From Anopheles merus (Eukaryota; Arthropoda; Insecta; Diptera; Culicidae): a stretch of DNA of 64,000 bases. The stretch's first letter is position 1. Each line of letters begins with the position of its first letter. A program made the translations under genes and the position numbers. Below the pieces are notes generated by a model, which made no database searches, was not told the origin of the DNA, and worked only from the letters and a program-made list of their open reading frames with translations. Below, piece by piece: positions 34,881 to 47,164 of the stretch. The stretch spans positions 62,001-126,000 of the forward strand of contig NW_024427632.1 in the NCBI RefSeq assembly GCF_017562075.2. The letters run 5' to 3'.

Positions 34881-37800
34881 GTGGCTGAAGGTAGCTGGTA
34901 GCTGATAGATGGAAGCTGGTAGCTGTTAGGCCGTTCCTGCTGCTGAAGGGCTGTGTTTTCGCATCCCACCGGAACGCTATGAAGGATCGAAAGCACGGAT
35001 TGGATTAATGAAAGTTTGCTGGTAGCTGGTTAGCCGTTCCTGCTGCTGAAGGGCTGAGTTTTCGCATCCCACCGGAACGCTATGAAGGATCGAAAGCACG
35101 GTTTGTGTACGTGTTGCGATAAATGGAAGGTTGCTGGTAGCTGGTAGGCCGTTCCTGCTGCTGAAGGGTTGTGTTTTCGCATCTCCCCGGAACGCCATGA
35201 AGGATCGACAGCACGGATTGGATTAATGGAAGGTTGCTGGTAGCTGGTGAGCCGTTCCTGCTGCTGAAGGGCTGTGTTTTCGCATCCCACCGGAACGCTA
35301 TGAAGGATCGAAAGCACGGTTTGTGTACGTGTTGCGATAAATGGAAGGTTGCTGGTAGCTGGTAGGCCGTTCCTGCTGCTGAAGGTTGTGTTTTCGCATC
35401 TCCTCGGAACGCTATGAAGGATCGACAGCACGGATTGGATTAATGGAAGGTTGCTGTAGCTGGTGAGCCGTTCCTGCTGCTGAAGGGCTGTGTTTTCGCA
35501 TCCCACCGGAACGCTATGAAGGATCGAAAGCACGGTTTGTGTACGTGTTGCGATAAATGGAAGGTTGCTGGTAGCTGGTAGGCCGTTCCTGCTGCTGAAG
35601 GGTTGTGTTTTCGCATCTCCTCGGAACGCTATGAAGGATCGACAGCACGGATTGGATTAATGGAAGGTTGCTGGTAGCTGGTGAGCCGTTCCTGCTGCTG
35701 AAGGGCTGTGTTTTCGCATCCCACCGGAACGCTATGAAGGATCGAAAGCACGGTTTGTGTACGTGTTGCGATAAATGGAAGGTTGCTGGTAGCTGGTAGG
35801 CCGTTCCTGCTGCTGAAGGGTTGTGTTTTCGCATCTCCTCGGAACGCTATGAAGGATCGACAGCACGGATTGGATTAATGGAAGGTTGCTGGTAGCTGGT
35901 GAGCCGTTCCTGCTGCTGAAGGGCTGTGTTTTCGCATCCCACCGGAACGCTATGAAGGATCGAAAGCACGGTTTGTGTACGTGTTGCGATAAATGGAAGG
36001 TTGCTGGTAGCTGGTAGGCCGTTCCTGCTGCTGAAGGGTTGTGTTTTCGCATCTCCTCGGAACGCTATGAAGGATCGACAGCACGGATTGGATTAATGGA
36101 AGGTTGCTGGTAGCTGGTGAGCCGTTCCTGCTGCTGAAGGGCTGTGTTTTCGCATCCCACCGGAACGCTATGAAGGATCGAAAGGACGGTTTGGGTACGT
36201 GTTGGATAATGGAAGGTTGCTGGTAGCTGGTAGGCCGTTCCTGCTGCTGAAGGGTTGTGTTTTCGCATCCCCCCGGAACGTCATGAAGGAAAGACAGCAC
36301 GGATTGGATTAATGGAAGGTTGCTGGTAGCTGGTGAGCCGTTCCTGCTGCTGAAGGGCTGTGTTTTCGCATCCCACCGGAACGCTATGAAGGATCGAAAG
36401 CACGGTTTGTGTACGTGTTGCGATAAATGGAAGGTTGCTGGTAGCTGGTAGGCCGTTCCTGCTGCTGAAGGGTTGTGTTTTCGCATCCCCCCGGAACGTC
36501 ATGAAGGAAAGACAGCACGGATTGGATTAATGGAAGGTTGCTGGTAGCTGGTGAGCCGTTCCTGCTGCTGAAGGGCTGTGTTTTCGCATCCCACCGGAAC
36601 GCTATGAAGGATCGAAAGCACGGATTGATGGAAGGTTGCTGGTAGCTGGTAGGTCGTTCCCGCTGCTGAAGGGCTGTGTTTCCGCATCCCTCCGGAACGC
36701 CACGGCTCGTGTGTGTGTGTGTTCGGATTGATGGGGGGCTAAAAGTAAAATAAATAAATCAAGTTGTTAGCAGCACGGCTCGTCTTCTTGTTAAAGAAGC
36801 GAATGAGCTAGACCTCAAATGCTGTATGAAAATAATTAAAAGAAAGAAAAGTCCTCTTGTTCGGATAGATGGGAGGCTTGTCCTCGCCCCTTTTAGGTTG
36901 CGATTGGTGGCTACCGTGGCTTCCAGATTTTTGTCCAACGGTTAGCGGTTTATTTTAGCATTATTTTTATTTATATATTTTTGTTTTTATTGAGTTAAAC
37001 GAAGCCCGGCCGTATTGTCGACGTACGTTGAAATAGTTTTGTTTCTCGAAAGAAATTTCCTTCCACGGATCAGCGGTGTTTAGCATTTATTTTATTATCG
37101 GCGCGAGGTATTTTATTATAGCGGAGTTATTTTATTATAGCGCAGTTATTTTATTATAGCGTAGTTATTTTATTATAGCGGAGTTATTTTATTATCGGAC
37201 ATGTTAGCGGTTTTTGTTGGTGTGCCTAAATTAATTTAAACTGTATTTGTAATATAACAGGTAGTTTAGCCTATTCATTAATTGTTTTATACGATTCTCA
37301 TTGAATTTAGCACAGAGGTTTTAGATTTAGAATATATATTTTTTAATTCAATCTAATAGTTAAGTTCGTTTTGAATTTTACTTTCGAGCTCGAATGGACA
37401 CTTTGCCAAACTTGTGCAGTGGTTTAAACCGGGCCTCATCGGTTCATCACGGCTTCCGTCAATTTGTCAATCGCTTTATCCGGATAGCTTCATCCGGAGC
37501 GCTTTATCCGGATCTCTTTATCTTGTTCGCTTTATCCGGTTGGCTTCATCCGTGTGGCTTCATGCGTGTGGCTTCATCCGTGCCGCTTTATCCGGGCATC
37601 TGTCAAACTGCCAAACCGCGTTTAGCCTATTCATTAATTGTTTTATACGATTCTCATTGAATTTAGCACAGAGGTTTTAGATTTAGAATATATATTTTTT
37701 AATTCAATTTTAAAGTTAAGTTCATTTTGAATTTTACTTTCGAGTTCGAATGGACACCTTGCCAAACTTGTCAATCGCTTTATCCGGATAGCTACATCCG

Positions 37801-38058
37801 GAGCGCTTTATCCGGTTGGCTTCATCCGTGTCTTTTCATCCATGTCGCTTCATCCGTGTCGCTTTATCCGGGCATCTGTCAAACTGCCAAACCGCGTTTT
37901 CGTGCAAAATGAGGCGTGCTTTTGTTGCAAGAAGAAGAAGGAGGCGTGCTTTTGAGAATGATAATTATAATTACTTTCTTTCGCGTGGTAATAATAATTA
38001 TAATTACATTATATGTGTAGTAATCATCTACTTCGTGTTTTATGTGTATTCTTTACAG
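34881..38058 (+). repeat. Unit 11, long type, 3178 bp, transitional
   Basis: Block 34881-36699 and spacer 36700-38058. It has eight dimers in a different order from units 3-10. Dimers 3-6 all have the CTCCTCGG A monomer, dimers 7 and 8 both have the CCCCCCGG/AACGTC form, and AGGACTG is absent. The dimer-6 B monomer carries the altered tail GAAAGGACGGTTTGGG (about 36179) otherwise seen in S units. Single bases are lost near 35383 and 35455, and the altered tail is 2 bp shorter than in S units. The GT tract has seven repeats. It looks like an S unit with one extra dimer. Confidence 0.93.
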
Positions 38059-41000
38059 GTGGCTGAAGGTAGCTGGTAGCTGATAGATGGAAGCTGGTAG
38101 CTGTTAGGCCGTTCCTGCTGCTGAAGGGCTGTGTTTTCGCATCCCACCGGAACGCTATGAAGGATCGAAAGCACGGATTGGATTAATGAAAGTTTGCTGG
38201 TAGCTGGTTAGCCGTTCCTGCTGCTGAAGGGCTGAGTTTTCGCATCCCACCGGAACGCTATGAAGGATCGAAAGCACGGTTTGTGTACGTGTTGCGATAA
38301 ATGGAAGGTTGCTGGTAGCTGGTAGGCCGTTCCTGCTGCTGAAGGGTTGTGTTTTCGCATCTCCCCGGAACGCCATGAAGGATCGACAGCACGGATTGGA
38401 TTAATGGAAGGTTGCTGGTAGCTGGTGAGCCGTTCCTGCTGCTGAAGGGCTGTGTTTTCGCATCCCACCGGAACGCTATGAAGGATCGAAAGCACGGTTT
38501 GTGTACGTGTTGCGATAAATGGAAGGTTGCTGGTAGCTGGTAGGCCGTTCCTGCTGCTGAAGGGTTGTGTTTTCGCATCTCCTCGGAACGCTATGAAGGA
38601 TCGACAGCACGGATTGGATTAATGGAAGGTTGCTGGTAGCTGGTGAGCCGTTCCTGCTGCTGAAGGGCTGTGTTTTCGCATCCCACCGGAACGCTATGAA
38701 GGATCGAAAGCACGGTTTGTGTACGTGTTGCGATAAATGGAAGGTTGCTGGTAGCTGGTAGGCCGTTCCTGCTGCTGAAGGGTTGTGTTTTCGCATCTCC
38801 TCGGAACGCTATGAAGGATCGACAGCACGGATTGGATTAATGGAAGGTTGCTGGTAGCTGGTGAGCCGTTCCTGCTGCTGAAGGGCTGTGTTTTCGCATC
38901 CCACCGGAACGCTATGAAGGATCGAAAGCACGGTTTGTGTACGTGTTGCGATAAATGGAAGGTTGCTGGTAGCTGGTAGGCCGTTCCTGCTGCTGAAGGG
39001 TTGTGTTTTCGCATCTCCTCGGAACGCTATGAAGGATCGACAGCACGGATTGGATTAATGGAAGGTTGCTGGTAGCTGGTGAGCCGTTCCTGCTGCTGAA
39101 GGGCTGTGTTTTCGCATCCCACCGGAACGCTATGAAGGATCGAAAGCACGGTTTGTGTACGTGTTGCGATAAATGGAAGGTTGCTGGTAGCTGGTAGGCC
39201 GTTCCTGCTGCTGAAGGGTTGTGTTTTCGCATCTCCTCGGAACGCTATGAAGGATCGACAGCACGGATTGGATTAATGGAAGGTTGCTGGTAGCTGGTGA
39301 GCCGTTCCTGCTGCTGAAGGGCTGTGTTTTCGCATCCCACCGGAACGCTATGAAGGATCGAAAGCACGGTTTGTGTACGTGTTGCGATAATGGAAGGTTG
39401 CTGGTAGCTGGTAGGCCGTTCCTGCTGCTGAAGGGTTGTGTTTTCGCATCCCCCGGAACGTCATGAAGACAGCACGGATTGGATTAATGGAAGGTTGCTG
39501 GTAGCTGGTGAGCCGTTCCTGCTGCTGAAGGGCTGTGTTTTCGCATCCCACCGGAACGCTATGAAGGATCGAAAGCACGGTTTGTGTACGTGTTGCGATA
39601 AATGGAAGGTTGCTGGTAGCTGGTAGGCCGTTCCTGCTGCTGAAGGGTTGTGTTTTCGCATCCCCCCGAACGTCATGAAGGAAAGACAGCACGGATTGGA
39701 TTAATGGAAGGTTGCTGGTAGCTGGTGAGCCGTTCCTGCTGCTGAAGGGCTGTGTTTTCGCATCCCACCGGAACGCTATGAAGGATCGAAAGCACGGATT
39801 GATGGAAGGTTGCTGGTAGCTGGTAGGTCGTTCCCGCTGCTGAAGGGCTGTGTTTCCGCATCCCTCCGGAACGCCACGGCTCGTGTGTGTGTGTGTGTTC
39901 GGATTGATGGGGGGCTAAAAGTAAAATAAATAAATCAAGTTGTTAGCAGCACGGCTCGTCTTCTTGTTAAAGAAGCGAATGAGCTAGACCTCAAATGCTG
40001 TATGAAAATAATTAAAAGAAAGAAAAGTCCTCTTGTTCGGATAGATGGGAGGCTTGTCCTCGCCCCTTTTAGGTTGCGATTGGTGGCTACCGTGGCTTCC
40101 AGATTTTTGTCCAACGGTTAGCGGTTTATTTTAGCATTATTTTTATTTATATATTTTTGTTTTTATTGAGTTAAACGAAGCCCGGCCGTATTGTCGACGT
40201 ACGTTGAAATAGTTTTGTTTCTCGAAAGAAATTTCCTTCCACGGATCAGCGGTGTTTAGCATTTATTTTATTATCGGCGCGAGGTATTTTATTATAGCGG
40301 AGTTATTTTATTATAGCGCAGTTATTTTATTATAGCGTAGTTATTTTATTATAGCGGAGTTATTTTATTATCGGACATGTTAGCGGTTTTTGTTGGTGTG
40401 CCTAAATTAATTTAAACTGTATTTGTAATATAACAGGTAGTTTAGCCTATTCATTAATTGTTTTATACGATTCTCATTGAATTTAGCACAGAGGTTTTAG
40501 ATTTAGAATATATATTTTTTAATTCAATCTAATAGTTAAGTTCGTTTTGAATTTTACTTTCGAGCTCGAATGGACACTTTGCCAAACTTGTGCAGTGGTT
40601 TAAACCGGGCCTCATCGGTTCATCACGGCTTCCGTCAATTTGTCAATCGCTTTATCCGGATAGCTTCATCCGGAGCGCTTTATCCGGATCTCTTTATCTT
40701 GTTCGCTTTATCCGGTTGGCTTCATCCGTGTGGCTTCATGCGTGTGGCTTCATCCGTGCCGCTTTATCCGGGCATCTGTCAAACTGCCAAACCGCGTTTA
40801 GCCTATTCATTAATTGTTTTATACGATTCTCATTGAATTTAGCACAGAGGTTTTAGATTTAGAATATATATTTTTTAATTCAATTTTAAAGTTAAGTTCA
40901 TTTTGAATTTTACTTTCGAGTTCGAATGGACACCTTGCCAAACTTGTCAATCGCTTTATCCGGATAGCTACATCCGGAGCGCTTTATCCGGTTGGCTTCA

Positions 41001-41234
41001 TCCGTGTCTTTTCATCCATGTCGCTTCATCCGTGTCGCTTTATCCGGGCATCTGTCAAACTGCCAAACCGCGTTTTCGTGCAAAATGAGGCGTGCTTTTG
41101 TTGCAAGAAGAAGAAGGAGGCGTGCTTTTGAGAATGATAATTATAATTACTTTCTTTCGCGTGGTAATAATAATTATAATTACATTATATGTGTAGTAAT
41201 CATCTACTTCGTGTTTTATGTGTATTCTTTACAG
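38059..41234 (+). repeat. Unit 12, long type, 3176 bp, transitional
   Basis: Block 38059-39873 and spacer 39874-41234. The dimer order matches unit 11, but the dimer-6 B tail is the ordinary GCACGG form rather than the GGACGG variant. Small losses lie near 39389 (1 bp), 39451-39470 (6 bp in total, including 5 bp of ATGAAGGAAAGACAG) and 39666 (1 bp). The GT tract has eight repeats. It is the last eight-dimer unit. Confidence 0.93.
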
Positions 41235-44198
41235 GTGGCTGAAGGTAGCTGGTAGCTGATAGATGGAAGCTGGTAGCTGTTAGGCCGTTCCTGCTGCTGA
41301 AGGGCTGTGTTTTCGCATCCCACCGGAACGCTATGAAGGATCGAAAGCACGGATTGGATTAATGAAAGTTTGCTGGTAGCTGGTTAGCCGTTCCTGCTGC
41401 TGAAGGGCTGAGTTTTCGCATCCCACCGGAACGCTATGAAGGATCGAAAGCACGGTTTGTGTACGTGTTGCGATAAATGGAAGGTTGCTGGTAGCTGGTA
41501 GGCCGTTCCTGCTGCTGAAGGGTTGTGTTTTCGCATCTCCCCGGAACGCCATGAAGGATCGACAGCACGGATTGGATTAATGGAAGGTTGCTGGTAGCTG
41601 GTGAGCCGTTCCTGCTGCTGAAGGGCTGTGTTTTCGCATCCCACCGGAACGCTATGAAGGATCGAAAGCACGGTTTGTGTACGTGTTGCGATAAATGGAA
41701 GGTTGCTGGTAGCTGGTAGGCCGTTCCTGCTGCTGAAGGGTTGTGTTTTCGCATCTCCTCGGAACGCTATGAAGGATCGACAGCACGGATTGGATTAATG
41801 GAAGGTTGCTGGTAGCTGGTGAGCCGTTCCTGCTGCTGAAGGGCTGTGTTTTCGCATCCCACCGGAACGCTATGAAGGATCGAAAGCACGGTTTGTGTAC
41901 GTGTTGCGATAAATGGAAGGTTGCTGGTAGCTGGTAGGCCGTTCCTGCTGCTGAAGGGTTGTGTTTTCGCATCTCCTCGGAACGCTATGAAGGATCGACA
42001 GCACGGATTGGATTAATGGAAGGTTGCTGGTAGCTGGTGAGCCGTTCCTGCTGCTGAAGGGCTGTGTTTTCGCATCCCACCGGAACGCTATGAAGGATCG
42101 AAAGCACGGTTTGTGTACGTGTTGCGATAAATGGAAGGTTGCTGGTAGCTGGTAGGCCGTTCCTGCTGCTGAAGGGTTGTGTTTTCGCATCTCCTCGGAA
42201 CGCTATGAAGGATCGACAGCACGGATTGGATTAATGGAAGGTTGCTGGTAGCTGGTGAGCCGTTCCTGCTGCTGAAGGGCTGTGTTTTCGCATCCCACCG
42301 GAACGCTATGAAGGATCGAAAGGACGGTTTGGGTACGTGTTGGGAATAATGGAAGGTTGCTGGTAGCTGGTAGGCCGTTCCTGCTGCTGAAGGGTTGTGT
42401 TTTCGCATCCCCCCGGAACGTCATGAAGGAAAGACAGCACGGATTGGATTAATGGAAGGTTGCTGGTAGCTGGTGAGCCGTTCCTGCTGCTGAAGGGCTG
42501 TGTTTTCGCATCCCACCGGAACGCTATGAAGGATCGAAAGCACGGTTTGTGTACGTGTTGCGATAAATGGAAGGTTGCTGGTAGCTGGTAGGCCGTTCCT
42601 GCTGCTGAAGGGTTGTGTTTTCGCATCCCCCCGGAACGTCATGAAGGAAAGACAGCACGGATTGGATTAATGGAAGGTTGCTGGTAGCTGGTGAGCCGTT
42701 CCTGCTGCTGAAGGGCTGTGTTTTCGCATCCCACCGGAACGCTATGAAGGATCGAAAGCACGGATTGATGGAAGGTTGCTGGTAGCTGGTAGGTCGTTCC
42801 CGCTGCTGAAGGGCTGTGTTTCCGCATCCCTCCGGAACGCCACGGCTCGTGTGTGTGTGTGTTCGGATTGATGGGGGGCTAAAAGTAAAATAAATAAATC
42901 AAGTTGTTAGCAGCACGGCTCGTCTTCTTGTTAAAGAAGCGAATGAGCTAGACCTCAAATGCTGTATGAAAATAATTAAAAGAAAGAAAAGTCCTCTTGT
43001 TCGGATAGATGGGAGGCTTGTCCTCGCCCCTTTTAGGTTGCGATTGGTGGCTACCGTGGCTTCCAGATTTTTGTCCAACGGTTAGCGGTTTATTTTAGCA
43101 TTATTTTTATTTATATATTTTTGTTTTTATTGAGTTAAACGAAGCCCGGCCGTATTGTCGACGTACGTTGAAATAGTTTTGTTTCTCGAAAGAAATTTCC
43201 TTCCACGGATCAGCGGTGTTTAGCATTTATTTTATTATCGGCGCGAGGTATTTTATTATAGCGGAGTTATTTTATTATAGCGCAGTTATTTTATTATAGC
43301 GTAGTTATTTTATTATAGCGGAGTTATTTTATTATCGGACATGTTAGCGGTTTTTGTTGGTGTGCCTAAATTAATTTAAACTGTATTTGTAATATAACAG
43401 GTAGTTTAGCCTATTCATTAATTGTTTTATACGATTCTCATTGAATTTAGCACAGAGGTTTTAGATTTAGAATATATATTTTTTAATTCAATCTAATAGT
43501 TAAGTTCGTTTTGAATTTTACTTTCGAGCTCGAATGGACACTTTGCCAAACTTGTGCAGTGGTTTAAACCGGGCCTCATCGGTTCATCACGGCTTCCGTC
43601 AATTTGTCAATCGCTTTATCCGGATAGCTTCATCCGGAGCGCTTTATCCGGATCTCTTTATCTTGTTCGCTTTATCCGGTTGGCTTCATCCGTGTGGCTT
43701 CATGCGTGTGGCTTCATCCGTGCCGCTTTATCCGGGCATCTGTCAAACTGCCAAACCGCGTTTAGCCTATTCATTAATTGTTTTATACGATTCTCATTGA
43801 ATTTAGCACAGAGGTTTTAGATTTAGAATATATATTTTTTAATTCAATTTTAAAGTTAAGTTCATTTTGAATTTTACTTTCGAGTTCGAATGGACACCTT
43901 GCCAAACTTGTCAATCGCTTTATCCGGATAGCTACATCCGGAGCGCTTTATCCGGTTGGCTTCATCCGTGTCTTTTCATCCATGTCGCTTCATCCGTGTC
44001 GCTTTATCCGGGCATCTGTCAAACTGCCAAACCGCGTTTTCGTGCAAAATGAGGCGTGCTTTTGTTGCAAGAAGAAGAAGGAGGCGTGCTTTTGAGAATG
44101 ATAATTATAATTACTTTCTTTCGCGTGGTAATAATAATTATAATTACATTATATGTGTAGTAATCATCTACTTCGTGTTTTATGTGTATTCTTTACAG
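41235..44198 (+). repeat. Unit 13, short type, 2964 bp, first S unit
   Basis: Block 41235-42839 and spacer 42840-44198. It has seven dimers, with a block 218 bp shorter than unit 4. The dimer-5 B monomer has the GGACGG...GGGAATAAT tail (about 42318). The GT tract has seven repeats, one fewer than the following S units. Confidence 0.95.
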
Positions 44199-47164
44199 GT
44201 GGCTGAAGGTAGCTGGTAGCTGATAGATGGAAGCTGGTAGCTGTTAGGCCGTTCCTGCTGCTGAAGGGCTGTGTTTTCGCATCCCACCGGAACGCTATGA
44301 AGGATCGAAAGCACGGATTGGATTAATGAAAGTTTGCTGGTAGCTGGTTAGCCGTTCCTGCTGCTGAAGGGCTGAGTTTTCGCATCCCACCGGAACGCTA
44401 TGAAGGATCGAAAGCACGGTTTGTGTACGTGTTGCGATAAATGGAAGGTTGCTGGTAGCTGGTAGGCCGTTCCTGCTGCTGAAGGGTTGTGTTTTCGCAT
44501 CTCCCCGGAACGCCATGAAGGATCGACAGCACGGATTGGATTAATGGAAGGTTGCTGGTAGCTGGTGAGCCGTTCCTGCTGCTGAAGGGCTGTGTTTTCG
44601 CATCCCACCGGAACGCTATGAAGGATCGAAAGCACGGTTTGTGTACGTGTTGCGATAAATGGAAGGTTGCTGGTAGCTGGTAGGCCGTTCCTGCTGCTGA
44701 AGGGTTGTGTTTTCGCATCTCCTCGGAACGCTATGAAGGATCGACAGCACGGATTGGATTAATGGAAGGTTGCTGGTAGCTGGTGAGCCGTTCCTGCTGC
44801 TGAAGGGCTGTGTTTTCGCATCCCACCGGAACGCTATGAAGGATCGAAAGCACGGTTTGTGTACGTGTTGCGATAAATGGAAGGTTGCTGGTAGCTGGTA
44901 GGCCGTTCCTGCTGCTGAAGGGTTGTGTTTTCGCATCTCCTCGGAACGCTATGAAGGATCGACAGCACGGATTGGATTAATGGAAGGTTGCTGGTAGCTG
45001 GTGAGCCGTTCCTGCTGCTGAAGGGCTGTGTTTTCGCATCCCACCGGAACGCTATGAAGGATCGAAAGCACGGTTTGTGTACGTGTTGCGATAAATGGAA
45101 GGTTGCTGGTAGCTGGTAGGCCGTTCCTGCTGCTGAAGGGTTGTGTTTTCGCATCTCCTCGGAACGCTATGAAGGATCGACAGCACGGATTGGATTAATG
45201 GAAGGTTGCTGGTAGCTGGTGAGCCGTTCCTGCTGCTGAAGGGCTGTGTTTTCGCATCCCACCGGAACGCTATGAAGGATCGAAAGGACGGTTTGGGTAC
45301 GTGTTGGGAATAATGGAAGGTTGCTGGTAGCTGGTAGGCCGTTCCTGCTGCTGAAGGGTTGTGTTTTCGCATCCCCCCGGAACGTCATGAAGGAAAGACA
45401 GCACGGATTGGATTAATGGAAGGTTGCTGGTAGCTGGTGAGCCGTTCCTGCTGCTGAAGGGCTGTGTTTTCGCATCCCACCGGAACGCTATGAAGGATCG
45501 AAAGCACGGTTTGTGTACGTGTTGCGATAAATGGAAGGTTGCTGGTAGCTGGTAGGCCGTTCCTGCTGCTGAAGGGTTGTGTTTTCGCATCCCCCCGGAA
45601 CGTCATGAAGGAAAGACAGCACGGATTGGATTAATGGAAGGTTGCTGGTAGCTGGTGAGCCGTTCCTGCTGCTGAAGGGCTGTGTTTTCGCATCCCACCG
45701 GAACGCTATGAAGGATCGAAAGCACGGATTGATGGAAGGTTGCTGGTAGCTGGTAGGTCGTTCCCGCTGCTGAAGGGCTGTGTTTCCGCATCCCTCCGGA
45801 ACGCCACGGCTCGTGTGTGTGTGTGTGTTCGGATTGATGGGGGGCTAAAAGTAAAATAAATAAATCAAGTTGTTAGCAGCACGGCTCGTCTTCTTGTTAA
45901 AGAAGCGAATGAGCTAGACCTCAAATGCTGTATGAAAATAATTAAAAGAAAGAAAAGTCCTCTTGTTCGGATAGATGGGAGGCTTGTCCTCGCCCCTTTT
46001 AGGTTGCGATTGGTGGCTACCGTGGCTTCCAGATTTTTGTCCAACGGTTAGCGGTTTATTTTAGCATTATTTTTATTTATATATTTTTGTTTTTATTGAG
46101 TTAAACGAAGCCCGGCCGTATTGTCGACGTACGTTGAAATAGTTTTGTTTCTCGAAAGAAATTTCCTTCCACGGATCAGCGGTGTTTAGCATTTATTTTA
46201 TTATCGGCGCGAGGTATTTTATTATAGCGGAGTTATTTTATTATAGCGCAGTTATTTTATTATAGCGTAGTTATTTTATTATAGCGGAGTTATTTTATTA
46301 TCGGACATGTTAGCGGTTTTTGTTGGTGTGCCTAAATTAATTTAAACTGTATTTGTAATATAACAGGTAGTTTAGCCTATTCATTAATTGTTTTATACGA
46401 TTCTCATTGAATTTAGCACAGAGGTTTTAGATTTAGAATATATATTTTTTAATTCAATCTAATAGTTAAGTTCGTTTTGAATTTTACTTTCGAGCTCGAA
46501 TGGACACTTTGCCAAACTTGTGCAGTGGTTTAAACCGGGCCTCATCGGTTCATCACGGCTTCCGTCAATTTGTCAATCGCTTTATCCGGATAGCTTCATC
46601 CGGAGCGCTTTATCCGGATCTCTTTATCTTGTTCGCTTTATCCGGTTGGCTTCATCCGTGTGGCTTCATGCGTGTGGCTTCATCCGTGCCGCTTTATCCG
46701 GGCATCTGTCAAACTGCCAAACCGCGTTTAGCCTATTCATTAATTGTTTTATACGATTCTCATTGAATTTAGCACAGAGGTTTTAGATTTAGAATATATA
46801 TTTTTTAATTCAATTTTAAAGTTAAGTTCATTTTGAATTTTACTTTCGAGTTCGAATGGACACCTTGCCAAACTTGTCAATCGCTTTATCCGGATAGCTA
46901 CATCCGGAGCGCTTTATCCGGTTGGCTTCATCCGTGTCTTTTCATCCATGTCGCTTCATCCGTGTCGCTTTATCCGGGCATCTGTCAAACTGCCAAACCG
47001 CGTTTTCGTGCAAAATGAGGCGTGCTTTTGTTGCAAGAAGAAGAAGGAGGCGTGCTTTTGAGAATGATAATTATAATTACTTTCTTTCGCGTGGTAATAA
47101 TAATTATAATTACATTATATGTGTAGTAATCATCTACTTCGTGTTTTATGTGTATTCTTTACAG
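44199..47164 (+). repeat. Unit 14, short type, 2966 bp, used as S reference
   Basis: Block 44199-45803 and spacer 45804-47164. Dimers: D1 44236-44453, D2 44454-44671, D3 44672-44889, D4 44890-45107, D5 45108-45325, D6 45326-45543. Then come the D7 A monomer 45544-45646, a shortened B monomer 45647-45744 and a terminal partial monomer 45745-45803. D3-D5 share the CTCCTCGG A monomer; D6 and D7 share the CCCCCCGG/AACGTC form. The GT tract has eight repeats. Confidence 0.96.
45211..45325 (+). repeat. Variant B monomer diagnostic of S units
   Basis: In dimer 5 of unit 14 the B tail reads GAAAGGACGGTTTGGGTACG followed by TGTTGGGAATAATGG, against GAAAGCACGGTTTGTGTACG and TGTTGCGATAAATGG in other B monomers. 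Total length is unchanged. The changes hit both arms of the B inverted repeat. Every S unit (13-20) carries it in dimer 5, and unit 11 has a 2-bp shorter version in dimer 6. Confidence 0.9.
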
